NCBI GenBank assembly: GCA_036265815.1
Contig: DATAOI010000027.1
Span: 1 to 64,000 of the forward strand
Direction of reading: 5' to 3'
Length of the DNA stretch: 64,000 nucleotides
DNA from: Gemmatimonadales bacterium
GTDB lineage: Bacteria > Gemmatimonadota > Gemmatimonadetes > Gemmatimonadales > GWC2-71-9
The notes under the pieces were generated by a model that did no database searches, had not been told where the DNA came from, and was given only the letters and a program-made list of their open reading frames with translations. Position 1 is the first letter of the stretch. Each line of letters starts with the position of its first letter. Shown here piece by piece: positions 8,389 through 16,803 of this stretch. A program made the position numbers and the translations under genes.

Positions 8389-8436
8389 GTCGTCACCGGC
8401 CGCTGTCCGGAGCCACAATCTCTCCGGAGCCACGAT

Positions 8437-8471
8437 CTGTCATCCCGAGGAGCGCGGCGCTCCGATGACAG
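8437..8471. repeat. Hairpin with dispersed repeat, between convergent genes
   Basis: CTGTCATC (8437-8444) pairs with GATGACAG (8464-8471), and GGAGCGC (8449-8455) pairs with GCGCTCC (8457-8463), with CCGA bulged on the left. The first 17 bases recur exactly at 28964-28980. It lies between the convergent amidohydrolase and DUF3011 genes, where it may serve as a two-way terminator. Confidence 0.5.
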
Positions 8472-8513
8472 TTCGGGGTGATTTCGTGCTCCGCGATCAA
8501 GCTGATCTACAGG

Positions 8514-9740
8514 TCACCGGGGCGGGCTCTCCACCTCGAAGTCGGCCCGGCAGCCGCTTGTGACCCAGATCCGATTGGCGTCCGAGCCCCAGCTCTGCCC
8601 CTCGGTGCAGGGTGCGTCGCTCAGCACCTTGACCAGGCGTACGCGGCCACCGCTCGGAATGGCACACTCCTTTCGATCGCCACCTTGCGACTCGCAGGTG
8701 ACCTGCCGCACCTGCCCAGGCCCCTGGCCAGGCCCCTGGCCAGGGGTGATGTCTTCTCTCCGCCCACCTGCCGGAGCCCCAGGCGCAGTCCGGAACTGCA
8801 CCACCTTTCCGATGCGATTGATCCGGCACTCGCCGCGTCCACCCCGTCGCATGCTCCAGTCGACCCGGATCAGTCCCTCGCCCTCACGCGAAGCCACCGA
8901 GGTCGTCACCTGGGCGTTCGGAGTGCCGGGGAACCGCCGCAAGACCTCCTCCCGGCAGGCACGCAGGGCCTGAAGGTCGGCCGCCGCGTCCGGCCGATTG
9001 AGATCGTATCCCGGCCGCCGCTTCGACTTGAGCTCGAACTCGGCGCGGCAGCCACCGGTGACCCAGATCTTCCGATCGTCCCACCCCCAGGAGCGCCCCT
9101 CCAGGCAGGGGCTCGCGCTGATGACCCGGACCAGCCGCACGTCCACGCTCTCCGGGAGGGGGCACTCGTTCCTGCGGTTCTCGCGGGACTCGCAGGTGAG
9201 CCGGCTCCTCCCGCCGGTGGCGGTCGGTTGGTTGGGATCGGCCCGGATTGTCCTGAAATCCACCACCTGTCCTTGGGCGTCGACCAGGCAGGTGCCCGCG
9301 GCGCCCCGCGGCGTACGCCAGCTCACCCCGAGATTTCCCTTGCTGTCGCTGCGTCCCGGCGTGACGGTGATCTGCCCGTCCGGGACCTGGGGCATGCGGC
9401 CCGAGACCTCGTTCTTGCAGGCCAGGGCGGCCGTGTTGCGGTCGAGCGGTCCGGTGACCGATACCGGAACGGGCTGGGTGAGGTTCTTGGCCTCGACCCG
9501 GACCACCCGTCCGCCCTCGATCACGCAGACCCCCGAGAGACCGCGGGCGGTCCGCCAGTTCACCACCGAGGGGGAGACCTGGCCCACGGTCACCTCGGAG
9601 GAGTCCGAGCCGCTGAACCTCGCGTACACCGCCTGGCGGCACCCCTCCGTCGGGGTGGATTGCTGCGCGTCGAGCCGGAGCGTGACGGTGACCGCGAGCA
9701 GCGCGAGCACGACGCTGGGAGAGCGGAATGGGGAGAGCAT
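8514..9740 (-). CDS. Secreted protein with two DUF3011 repeats
   Basis: A 408-residue exported protein. After a signal peptide (ending near LRLDAQQ) come two related modules with VNWRT or VSWRT strands, then two DUF3011 copies. Each copy has CES...KECAIP or NECPLP, VRLVRVIS or VRLVKVLS, and IWVTxGCRA, with conserved paired Cys that probably form disulfides. A GQGPGQGPGQ linker, encoded by a 12-base tandem repeat (about 8716-8746), separates the last two modules. DUF3011 has no proven role; lectin-like or wall-associated functions are guesses. ATG 9740 is supported by a GGAGGT ribosome site 5 bases upstream; an upstream ATG at 9857 lacks a signal. Confidence 0.82.
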   Translation of the reverse strand: MLSPFRSPSVVLALLAVTVTLRLDAQQSTPTEGCRQAVYARFSGSDSSEVTVGQVSPSVVNWRTARGLSGVCVIEGGRVVRVEAKNLTQPVPVSVTGPLDRNTAALACKNEVSGRMPQVPDGQITVTPGRSDSKGNLGVSWRTPRGAAGTCLVDAQGQVVDFRTIRADPNQPTATGGRSRLTCESRENRRNECPLPESVDVRLVRVISASPCLEGRSWGWDDRKIWVTGGCRAEFELKSKRRPGYDLNRPDAAADLQALRACREEVLRRFPGTPNAQVTTSVASREGEGLIRVDWSMRRGGRGECRINRIGKVVQFRTAPGAPAGGRREDITPGQGPGQGPGQVRQVTCESQGGDRKECAIPSGGRVRLVKVLSDAPCTEGQSWGSDANRIWVTSGCRADFEVESPPR

Positions 9741-9893
9741 CGACACCTCCGAAGCGCTGGCCGGGACCTTGGGTGCGAGCGATAAGGGAAAGCTAGCCTC
9801 GGGCGTAGGAGACGCTACGCTCGTGTTCCACTGGGCTGCCGGTAAGGGCCCGCTCATAGAGCGCGGGAAGGTGGCTTCGGCTCACCATGCCGG

Positions 9894-10373
9894 TCAGACC
9901 CAACGCGGCCACCAGCGTCCTACCCGCCGACAATACTCCTTGTACTCACCCCCGAACGTCCGGCGCAGCGTGGGTTCCTCGTACACTATGACGAACAGGT
10001 GCATCAGCACCAGGAACCCGGCTCCGTAGACGAAAAGCGGCAGGGATTCATAGTAGAGTGCCGCACCAAGCAACGCGGTGGTCGCTCCTACGTACATGGG
10101 ATTCCGCACCCATCGGTACGGCCCCCGAACGACCAGTCGACGAGGAGGATCGAAAGGCGCCGGCGTCCCCCGGCCGATGAAGGCGAACGTCAGGATACAA
10201 CTCACGGCCAGCGTTCCGCCCGCAACCGCAAGGAGGATCCCCAGCACCTGTATCGCTCCCACCTGACCGGGGGCGGCGATGCCGGACCGAGCCACCACCT
10301 GCGCCGGTAGAAACACCAGTAGAAGGCCGATGAAGAGACTGGCGTAGACAACGGCTCGAACGAGGGTGAACAT
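9894..10373 (-). CDS. Membrane methyltransferase, isoprenylcysteine carboxyl methyltransferase-like
   Basis: A 159-residue integral membrane protein with about four hydrophobic segments and the family signature GPYRWVRNPMYVGA followed by YEEPTLRRTFGGEYKEYC near the C-terminus. That region binds S-adenosylmethionine in ICMT/PEMT-type enzymes. Bacterial members methylate small or lipid-like acceptors, and the substrate here is unknown. It follows the protein kinase gene by 30 bases on the same strand, so the two may be co-transcribed. Confidence 0.85.
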   Translation of the reverse strand: MFTLVRAVVYASLFIGLLLVFLPAQVVARSGIAAPGQVGAIQVLGILLAVAGGTLAVSCILTFAFIGRGTPAPFDPPRRLVVRGPYRWVRNPMYVGATTALLGAALYYESLPLFVYGAGFLVLMHLFVIVYEEPTLRRTFGGEYKEYCRRVGRWWPRWV

Positions 10374-10403
10374 GGCTTTGGCGATGGGCGAAAAGTTAGC
10401 CTC

Positions 10404-12380
10404 CTAGCAGCCAGCCTCGGAGGGTGGTCTCGGCGTGATGAGCAGCTGCCGGAAGCGCTGGTCGGCGGCAATCGGTGCGAAGGGTGGGTCGCAGCGCAGG
10501 TGCACTTGTGAGTGGAGATCACCCCGGTCTTCGACACTGGCCAGCCACGGCAGGGCACGATCGATGTCGCCGAGCCCGGCGTACGCCTCGGCCAGCCAGA
10601 CCGCGGTGTGCAGGGGCGTCGGTGAGTAGGCCGCGGCCAGCGAGTCGGCGTGTCGCAGGAGGGCCCGCGCCTCCTTGAGCCGGCCGGCGCGGGCTTCCGC
10701 CAAGGCACTCCCCGCCAGCGCGTTCACGATCTCGATATCGTCGCCGAGCCGCCGCGCCGCGTCGAACGCCGCGGCGCCTTTCGCAAAATCGCCATGTTCG
10801 ATCGCGACAAATCCGCCTACCTCCCTGGGGAGGATGTAGTTCGCATCCAGCGCGACGGCGCTGTCCACCCACGCCTGGGCGCTGTCATATTGGTGCCGCC
10901 AGTAGTACGCCTGCCCGAGGAACGCGGCTCCCTCGGCATAGGTGGGCGCCACGGTCACACTGCGATGCCACGCCTTCATGGCTCCCGTGAAGTCACCGGT
11001 CTCGGCCATGCTCATCGCGAGAACGTGCCAGGCCGGACCTGACGCGGAGTCGAGAACCAGGGCGCGGCGAATGGCGCGGAAGGCAGGCGTCAGGTCCGTC
11101 GGGTCGACCGCGCGACTGACCATTGCCTGGGCAACCCAGGCCTCCGCGCTCCCGGAATCGGCGGCCCGAGCGCGCTCCACGGCCAGCACCGCCAGGCGCA
11201 GGGTGCTGTCCCGGGAGATTCCCGGCAGCGAGAAGTTCCGGATGTAGGCGCGGACGTAGGCCTTGGCGAGTCCGGTCCAGGCGGGCTCGTGGGTCGAGTC
11301 GCGCCGCACGATGGCGCTGTAGTCGGTGATCGCCGCGACGACGCCCGCCCTCGTGCGCCGGTCGAGACTGTGTTCCGCGCGCGCGTCCAGCGCCGCGAGC
11401 TCCGAGCCCGGCCGTGGCGGAGCTGGGTGGGCGTGGACCAGCTGGAACGCCAGCGCAGCCAGCCCGCCGATACCGGCGAACCAGGCCCACCACGGCAGGC
11501 GCCGACCGGCGGTGGGTCGACGCTTCCGGCCCACCTCTCCGGATGTGGGGGCGTCTCGCAGGGTGGCGCCGAAGGCGGCCGCTGTCGGGAACCGGTCCGC
11601 TGGGACCTTTGCAAGCGCTCGGACGATGGCGGCATCGATATGCTCCGGGACGGCGTCACGGACCGTCCGAAGCGGTGTGGGCGGCACAGTCATCAGCTTG
11701 GCGATCACCGCCCGTCCCGTGGCGCCGGTGAACGGCGGCTCGCCCGCCAACATCTCGTACACCACCGCACCGAGGCTGTAAATATCGCTCTTGCTGTCGA
11801 GTCGCCGCTCGGCGGTGGCCTGCTCCGGGCTCATGTAGTGCGGGGTGCCGACGCTGAGGCCGGTCTCCGTCAGCCGCTCGCCGCCCGCCTCGTGCAGTGC
11901 GAGCGCGATGCCGAAGTCGGTCAGCATCGGCTCTCCCTCGTGCAGCAGGATGTTCTCCGGTTTCACATCCCGGTGGATGACGCCGCGCTGGTGGGCATAC
12001 TCGAGCGCCCCGGCGATGGCACCGGCGATCGCGAGCGCCTCAGGGACTCCGAGCTGTCGGTCCCGCGCCAGCCGATGTCGCAGCGACTCTCCCCGGACGA
12101 GGGGCAGCACATACCACAGGAATCCGTTGCTTTCGCCGGAGTCGATCAGGGTGAGGATGTGGGGGTGGTCGAGCTTCGCGGTGACTCGGATCTCGGTCAG
12201 GAAGCGCTCGCGGCCCAGCACCGCTGACAGCTCAGGACGAAGGACCTTGAGAGCGACATCCCGGTCATGCCGGAGGTCGCGGGCGAGGTAGACCGTGGCC
12301 ATGCCCCCCTGGCCCAGCTCCCGCTCGAGGCGGTAGCGATCCTGGAGCGCGCTGATGAGGCTCGGCGGAACCAGCGTCAT
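10404..12380 (-). CDS. Transmembrane Ser/Thr protein kinase with TPR sensor domain
   Basis: A 658-residue Hanks-type kinase. GQGGMATV (23-30) is the glycine loop, VALKV holds Lys45, HRDVKPEN holds the catalytic Asp138, and DFG is at 155-157, so the kinase looks active. A basic linker and a single transmembrane helix (about 290-312) lead to an outer domain of TPR-like repeats (about 330-640) rich in SALA/AEAR helices. This kinase-TM-TPR layout is common in Gemmatimonadota and Acidobacteria. ATG 12380 is chosen because YRLERELGQGG begins soon after; the open frame upstream to 12500 is not kinase-like. The target is unknown. Confidence 0.92.
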   Translation of the reverse strand: MTLVPPSLISALQDRYRLERELGQGGMATVYLARDLRHDRDVALKVLRPELSAVLGRERFLTEIRVTAKLDHPHILTLIDSGESNGFLWYVLPLVRGESLRHRLARDRQLGVPEALAIAGAIAGALEYAHQRGVIHRDVKPENILLHEGEPMLTDFGIALALHEAGGERLTETGLSVGTPHYMSPEQATAERRLDSKSDIYSLGAVVYEMLAGEPPFTGATGRAVIAKLMTVPPTPLRTVRDAVPEHIDAAIVRALAKVPADRFPTAAAFGATLRDAPTSGEVGRKRRPTAGRRLPWWAWFAGIGGLAALAFQLVHAHPAPPRPGSELAALDARAEHSLDRRTRAGVVAAITDYSAIVRRDSTHEPAWTGLAKAYVRAYIRNFSLPGISRDSTLRLAVLAVERARAADSGSAEAWVAQAMVSRAVDPTDLTPAFRAIRRALVLDSASGPAWHVLAMSMAETGDFTGAMKAWHRSVTVAPTYAEGAAFLGQAYYWRHQYDSAQAWVDSAVALDANYILPREVGGFVAIEHGDFAKGAAAFDAARRLGDDIEIVNALAGSALAEARAGRLKEARALLRHADSLAAAYSPTPLHTAVWLAEAYAGLGDIDRALPWLASVEDRGDLHSQVHLRCDPPFAPIAADQRFRQLLITPRPPSEAGC

Positions 12381-12777
12381 GGGCACCGGTTTGGGAGTGT
12401 GAATACCCAATCTGCCGGTCGAAGAAGAGCCACGCCACCATCGCCGAGCTCCGGGCCACTCCTCCACGCTGGTATGGGTGATCCAACACAACATTCCCAC
12501 CCGTCGTACCGAATGACCTCGGGGTCAATGTCACTCTGCCAGGAATAGAAGACGGTCGCCTTCATGAGGGCACTCGCTGCCGACTGTCACCGGGGAGGGC
12601 TTCAGGAATGACGTAAGCTGCAATGCATCAATCGCTTGCGTAAGCAACCTGAAAGTGGAGCCTGCAGCTCAGTCAGTGAACTCAGATGAGCCGACTGTCT
12701 CTCCCTGCTTGACGCTCCCCAGCTTCGGGATATATTCGGTATTGTGGTCCGAACACACGCCGCCCCCGGGGTGCCCT
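12381..12777. other. Intergenic region between kinase and damage-type operon
   Basis: About 400 bases between divergent genes. Its right end holds the strong plus-strand promoter and operator (12709-12755). The left part (12381-12700) has no convincing gene. No clear kinase promoter was found in it, and the open frames there resemble nothing I recognise. Confidence 0.6.
12709..12755 (+). promoter_or_regulatory. Promoter and putative damage-response operator, zinc-ribbon operon
   Basis: TTGACG (12709-12714), a 16-base spacer and TATATT (12731-12736) form a near-consensus promoter. At the expected transcription start lies TTCGGTATTGTGGTCCGAACA (12735-12755), with TTCGG and CCGAA as inverted arms. 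The dnaE2 promoter at 50718-50764 has the same -35, the same spacer length, TAGATT, and TTCGGTATCCGAACA in the same place. A repressor at this site would block initiation. LexA-type control is an inference; no lexA is in the window. Confidence 0.7.
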
Positions 12778-12927
12778 ATGTCTTCCCCTCAGCTCTCCCC
12801 CTCCCCTACCATCGCCACGCCGGCCGGCTCCGCTCACACCCGCGTCTGCCCCGAGTGCGCCGGCCCGCTGGTACGCTCCTCCGGCTGTCTGAGCTGCACC
12901 CAGTGCGGGTGGGGACGATGCGGGTGA
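12778..12927 (+). CDS. Small zinc-ribbon protein
   Basis: A 49-residue protein. After a Ser/Pro/Thr-rich N-terminus it carries CPECAGPL...CLSCTQCGWGRCG, a four-to-six Cys zinc ribbon very like the C-terminal ribbon of B12-dependent ribonucleotide reductase (NrdJ), but here a free-standing gene. ATG 12778 lies about 35 bases after the predicted transcription start and is the first gene of the operon. Its 3' end overlaps the radical SAM gene by 10 bases. Whether it binds nucleic acid or a partner protein is unknown; the reading frame and cysteines argue that it is real. Confidence 0.65.
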   Translation: MSSPQLSPSPTIATPAGSAHTRVCPECAGPLVRSSGCLSCTQCGWGRCG

Positions 12928-13988
12928 CGCGGGTGACGGCATCCGCCGCTCGAGATCGGCCGGCGGCACAACTCGACCTGTTGCCCGGCCAGTCCGCGCC
13001 GGCCGGCTGGTCCCTGCTCGACCAGCGCGAGCGCGGCACCCGCTTCCTGGCGCTCTCCGTCCGCTCGGCGCTCAACACTCCGGCCACCACCCGCATGGGG
13101 TTCTGGTCCATCAATCCCTACGTCGGGTGCGAGTTCGGCTGCACCTACTGCTACGCGCGAGACACCCACCGTTACGCCATGGAGCGCCACGGGGCCGACG
13201 GCGAGGAGCCGATGCCCGCCTGGCAGGCGTTCGAGAAGCGCATCCTGGTCAAGACCGACATCGTCGAGGTGCTGGCCCGCACGCTCGATCCGGCCCGGCT
13301 CGCCGGGCACTCGCTGGTCATCGGCACCGCCACCGATGCCTACCAGCCAGCCGAGCGGCGGTTCCGCCTCACCCGCGGCATCCTCGAGCTCCTGCTGCGC
13401 TACCGCGGTCTGTCCATCGGGCTCATCACCAAGTCGCCGCTGGTCACCCGGGACCTGGGGGTGCTTCAGCGGCTGAGCGAGCGGCACGAGGTCACCGTCA
13501 ACATCTCCCTCGCCACCGCCGATCCCCGGCTGGCCCGGCGCCTCGAGCTGCGCTCGCCCATGCCGGCGGTCCGGCTCAAGGCGCTCCGCCGCCTCACCGA
13601 GGGCGGGGTCCACGCCGGACTGCTGGTGGCCCCCATCGTCCCCGGCGTCACCGACGATCGGGCTGGACTCTCGCAACTCATGGCGGCGGCGAAGGCGGCG
13701 GGCGCCCGCTACGTGGTCGGGTCGGCGCTCCGGCTCGGCCCCGCGGCACGGCACCGCTTCCTTCCCGTCCTCACCCGCGAGTTCCCCCACCTGGCCCGGC
13801 GCTACGAGCGGCACTACGCCCGGCGCGAAGGGGTGAGTCCCGCCTATCAGCAGGCGCTGAGCCGCCGGCTGCATGAGCTGCAGCGGCTCCATGGATTCCC
13901 GGTCGACGAAGGCATGCGAAGGAAGCAGCAGCTCGAGGGGCACGAACCGCGCGCGGTTCCCGCTCCCGAACAGCCGTCCCTGCTGTAG
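12918..13988 (+). CDS. Radical SAM protein, SplB-like (Rv2578c / PA0069 family)
   Basis: A 356-residue radical SAM enzyme. C71, C75 and C78 in CEFGCTYCYARD bind the 4Fe-4S cluster that cleaves S-adenosylmethionine. NPYVGC before it and the partial TIM barrel after it (LVIGTATDAYQPAE, LLITKS-like LITKSPLV, PIVPGVTD) match the SPL-related family of unknown function. Near the N-terminus, outside the catalytic domain, is QLDLL (18-22), which looks like a sliding-clamp binding motif. It sits between a zinc ribbon and an inactive Y-family polymerase, so a DNA repair or damage-tolerance role is likely. Spore photoproduct lyase activity itself is not implied. ATG 12918 overlaps the upstream gene. Confidence 0.85.
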   Translation: MRVTRVTASAARDRPAAQLDLLPGQSAPAGWSLLDQRERGTRFLALSVRSALNTPATTRMGFWSINPYVGCEFGCTYCYARDTHRYAMERHGADGEEPMPAWQAFEKRILVKTDIVEVLARTLDPARLAGHSLVIGTATDAYQPAERRFRLTRGILELLLRYRGLSIGLITKSPLVTRDLGVLQRLSERHEVTVNISLATADPRLARRLELRSPMPAVRLKALRRLTEGGVHAGLLVAPIVPGVTDDRAGLSQLMAAAKAAGARYVVGSALRLGPAARHRFLPVLTREFPHLARRYERHYARREGVSPAYQQALSRRLHELQRLHGFPVDEGMRRKQQLEGHEPRAVPAPEQPSLL

Positions 13989-13996
13989 CCGCCAGT

Positions 13997-15340
13997 ATGC
14001 CCCGCTCCGTCCTCTTCATCGATCCTCCCGCGTTCTGCACGTCCCTCGAGGGGCTCGTCGCCCCCGCGCTCAGGACCCGGCCGGTGGCGGTGGCGCCGCC
14101 CGGCGCCGATCGCGCCACCATCATCGCGCTGTCGGCCGAAGCGCGGCTGGCGGGAGTCTCCCAGGGGATGCCGGTGCGGCAGGCCCGGAAGATCTGCCCC
14201 GACCTGGTGCTGCTGCCGCCCAATCCGGTGCTCTACGCCCGCGCGTCGCGCGCGCTGCACGAGATCTTCCGGATGTACGCGCCGGCCATCGAGCCAAGAG
14301 GATACGGCCACGCCTTCCTCGATCTCACCGGCACCGGTCGGCTCTTCGGACCCGCCGTGGACGTGGCCGCGCGGGTGCAGCGCGAGGTGTGGCAGCGGCT
14401 CCGGCTGCCGGTCTCGGTCGGTGTGGCGGCCAACAAGCTGGTCAGCCAGGCGGCCACCACCGTGGTCAAGCCCGAGCCGCTGCTGGAGGTGCCGGGCGGC
14501 GCCGAAGCCAGCTTCCTGGCGCCCCATCCGATCATCGTGCTGCCCGACCTCTCGCCCCGCATCCGGAGCCGGCTGGACGATTACCAGCTCGACCGCATCG
14601 GCGAGGTCGCGGCCATCGCCGAGAGCGCGCTCTGCGCCGTCTTCGGCAGTACCGGGCGCACGCTGCGGGCGCGGGCGCGCGGCATCGATCCCCGCCCCGT
14701 GCTTCCGCCCGAACGGCAGGCCGAGTTCCACACCGCCCACACGCTGGCCACCGACACCAACGACATCGGCGTGCTCCACCCGCTCCTCCGGCTCCTGAGC
14801 GAGCGGCTCGGCCGCCGTCTCCGCCAGGGCAGGCTGGTAGCGCGGCGGCTCAGCGTGGAAGCCACCTACGCGGATCACACCACTGTAGTGCGCGCCGTCC
14901 CGCTGCCGGGCGCCATGCTCGATGCCGAGCTTTGGAGCGCCGCGCGCCGCGCCTTTACTCTGGCCAACGCCAAGCGTCTCGCGGTCCGGGCGGTGGCGCT
15001 CACGCTGGATCGGCTGGAGGAAGCGGATGCGCAGCTGGAGCTGTGGGAGAGCGGGCAGCAGGATGCGACGGCTCGTCCTTCCGTGCTCGACGGCGCTCGC
15101 GCCACTCTTCAGGTCCCCTCCCCGGTTCGCGAGCACGCGCTCCAGGGCGCGATGGATCGGATCCACTCCCGCTACGGCCGCCGCGCCGTGGCCTGGGCGC
15201 ACGCCGCGCCTTCCAGCAGGGGCTCCGCGCGCATCGTGCTGCTCAAGACGTTCGACGCGAGTTCATCTGCTTCGCTGACTCCTGAGTCAGCAGCGACCAA
15301 GGCCACTCTTGCGGCGTCACGCGACTCTGCGATACTATGA
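13997..15340 (+). CDS. Y-family DNA polymerase homologue lacking catalytic acids (ImuB-like)
   Basis: A 447-residue protein aligned along its length with DinB/ImuB polymerases (FIDPPAFCTSLE, SVGVAANKLVSQ, RARGIDPRP, little-finger region to about 400). One metal Asp remains (D9), but the normal SLDEA box reads GYGHA, with G104 and H105 in place of the essential Asp-Glu pair. It should therefore be unable to add nucleotides. Like ImuB it keeps a clamp-type motif, QLELW (346-350). In mutasomes ImuB bridges the clamp and the polymerase DnaE2, and a dnaE2 gene with a matching promoter lies at 50.8 kb. It is separated by 8 bases from the radical SAM gene. Confidence 0.85.
   Translation: MPRSVLFIDPPAFCTSLEGLVAPALRTRPVAVAPPGADRATIIALSAEARLAGVSQGMPVRQARKICPDLVLLPPNPVLYARASRALHEIFRMYAPAIEPRGYGHAFLDLTGTGRLFGPAVDVAARVQREVWQRLRLPVSVGVAANKLVSQAATTVVKPEPLLEVPGGAEASFLAPHPIIVLPDLSPRIRSRLDDYQLDRIGEVAAIAESALCAVFGSTGRTLRARARGIDPRPVLPPERQAEFHTAHTLATDTNDIGVLHPLLRLLSERLGRRLRQGRLVARRLSVEATYADHTTVVRAVPLPGAMLDAELWSAARRAFTLANAKRLAVRAVALTLDRLEEADAQLELWESGQQDATARPSVLDGARATLQVPSPVREHALQGAMDRIHSRYGRRAVAWAHAAPSSRGSARIVLLKTFDASSSASLTPESAATKATLAASRDSAIL
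15309..15338 (+). promoter_or_regulatory. Possible promoter of the DUF1080 operon
   Basis: TTGCGG (15309-15314) and TACTAT (15333-15338) are 18 bases apart, inside the 3' end of the polymerase gene and 33 bases before ATG 15372. Moderate match only. Confidence 0.4.
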
Positions 15341-15371
15341 GCCAACCGCTCGTGACGGAGCGTCCACGCCC

Positions 15372-16079
15372 ATGCACCTTAGGCCCAACCTCGTCATACG
15401 CTTCGCCGCCCTCGCGCTGGTAGCCTGTGCCCCGGCGCGTGGCAGCGCGCAGGTCAAGTCCGGTGAGCAGGATGTCGCAGCCGCGAGCCCCAACACGCTG
15501 ACCGCCGAGGAGCGCACCGCGGGCTGGCAACTTCTGTTCAATGGGGTGAGCCTGGACGGCTGGAAGGCCAGCGACAAGCCGGGCACGTTCAGCGTGGCAC
15601 ACGGGCAGATCATCGTGCGCGGTCCGACCTCGCACCTCTTCTATCTCGGTCCCGTCCAACATCACGACTTCACTGACTTCGAGCTCAGGCTCGACGTGAT
15701 GACCTATCCCGGGGCGAACTCCGGGGTCTATTTCCACACGGAGTGGCAGGAAAAGGGGTGGCCCGACAAAGGCTACGAGGTGCAGGTGAACAATTCGCAC
15801 GCCGACACCAGCCGCACCGCCGGGCTCTGGGGCATCAAGGACAACCCCATCCCCCCCGCCAAAGACAGGACCTGGTTCACTCTTTCGATCACCGTTCAGG
15901 GCAAGCACATCGTCACCAAGGTCGATGACAAGGTGATCGTGGACTACACCGAGGAAGACCACCCGGTCCGCCCACCCGAGCTTGCCCACCGCCTGATCTC
16001 GCACGGGACGTTTGCCCTCCAGGGACACGACCCCAAGAGCGAGGTGCATTATCGCAACATCAAGGTCCGGGTCCTCTAG
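15372..16079 (+). CDS. DUF1080 (3-keto-disaccharide hydrolase-like) exported protein
   Basis: A 235-residue envelope protein. The N-terminus is a signal peptide with a lipobox-like LVAC (about residues 16-19). The rest is one DUF1080 concanavalin-like beta-sandwich: WQLLFNGVSLDGWKAS, DFTDFELRLDV, GANSGVYFHTEW and the closing [10 protein letters not shown]. Characterised relatives act on 3-keto-glycosides, and others are carbohydrate-binding. A second DUF1080 gene follows directly, and a GMC-type dehydrogenase operon faces it. ATG 15372 begins the signal peptide. Confidence 0.88.
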   Translation: MHLRPNLVIRFAALALVACAPARGSAQVKSGEQDVAAASPNTLTAEERTAGWQLLFNGVSLDGWKASDKPGTFSVAHGQIIVRGPTSHLFYLGPVQHHDFTDFELRLDVMTYPGANSGVYFHTEWQEKGWPDKGYEVQVNNSHADTSRTAGLWGIKDNPIPPAKDRTWFTLSITVQGKHIVTKVDDKVIVDYTEEDHPVRPPELAHRLISHGTFALQGHDPKSEVHYRNIKVRVL

Positions 16080-16803
16080 GCCCCGGCTCGCGGCCGGATG
16101 GCTGCTCGCCTTCGCTCTCGCCGGCTGCTCATCCGAGAAGTCGTCCACCACGGTTTCGATGCCGATGAAGCCCGACTCCAGCGGCGGCGCTTCCGTCCCC
16201 GCCGAGGGAGAGTGGCGCACGCTCTTCGACGGCGGATCGCTCGAGGGCTGGCGAGGATTCAAGAAGGACAGCGTGCCCGCGGGCTGGCAGGTGGTGGACG
16301 GGGCGCTCACGCGGGTCGGGAAGGCAGGCGACCTGATCACCCGGGACGAGTTCGGCGATTTCGAGCTTACGCTCGAGTGGAAGGTCGCCGAAGGCGGCAA
16401 CAGCGGGATCATGTATCGGGTCACCGAGGATGCCGGCGAGACCTACGAGAGTGGACCCGAGATGCAGGTGCTCGACGACGCGCGCCACAAGGACGGCCAG
16501 TCGCGCCTCACCGCCGCCGGCTCCGCCTATGGGCTGTACCCCGCTCCGGCCGGTGTGGTGAAGCCGGCCGGCGAATGGAACGCGGTGCGCATCTTGGTTC
16601 GGGGAAACCACGTCGAGCACTGGCTCAACGGCACCAAGGTGGTCGAGTACGAGCTTGGGAGCCCCGACTGGAAGGCGAAAGTCCAAGCCAGCAAGTTCAA
16701 GCAGTGGCCGGGCTACGGGCGCGCGGCCTCGGGACACATCGCGCTCCAGGATCACGGCGACCGGGTGGCATATCGTAACATCAAGGTGCGCACGCTCCCG
16801 TGA
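16012..16803 (+). CDS. DUF1080 lipoprotein, second copy
   Basis: A paralogue of the preceding gene in another frame. It has a lipobox (FALAGCSS), [43 protein letters not shown] and [10 protein letters not shown], a complete DUF1080 domain. The only in-frame ATG before the signal sequence is 16012, which overlaps the upstream gene by 68 bases. The residues before the hydrophobic stretch look unlike a normal N-terminus, so a rare start nearer 16048-16090 is possible. Its stop overlaps the GTG of the MFS gene. Two different DUF1080 proteins in tandem is typical of glycoside-degrading clusters. Confidence 0.82.
   Translation: MPSRDTTPRARCIIATSRSGSSRPRLAAGWLLAFALAGCSSEKSSTTVSMPMKPDSSGGASVPAEGEWRTLFDGGSLEGWRGFKKDSVPAGWQVVDGALTRVGKAGDLITRDEFGDFELTLEWKVAEGGNSGIMYRVTEDAGETYESGPEMQVLDDARHKDGQSRLTAAGSAYGLYPAPAGVVKPAGEWNAVRILVRGNHVEHWLNGTKVVEYELGSPDWKAKVQASKFKQWPGYGRAASGHIALQDHGDRVAYRNIKVRTLP

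Noticed and set aside
8716-8746. 12-base tandem repeat considered as a CRISPR or regulatory repeat
   Set aside because: It lies inside the DUF3011 gene and simply encodes a GQGP linker.
13847-15202. 451-codon minus-strand open frame
   Set aside because: Antisense to the Y-family polymerase homologue; low-complexity His/Gly/Arg product.
13997-15340. Calling this gene an active DNA polymerase IV (dinB)
   Set aside because: The conserved Asp-Glu pair is replaced by Gly-His, so activity is unlikely despite overall similarity.
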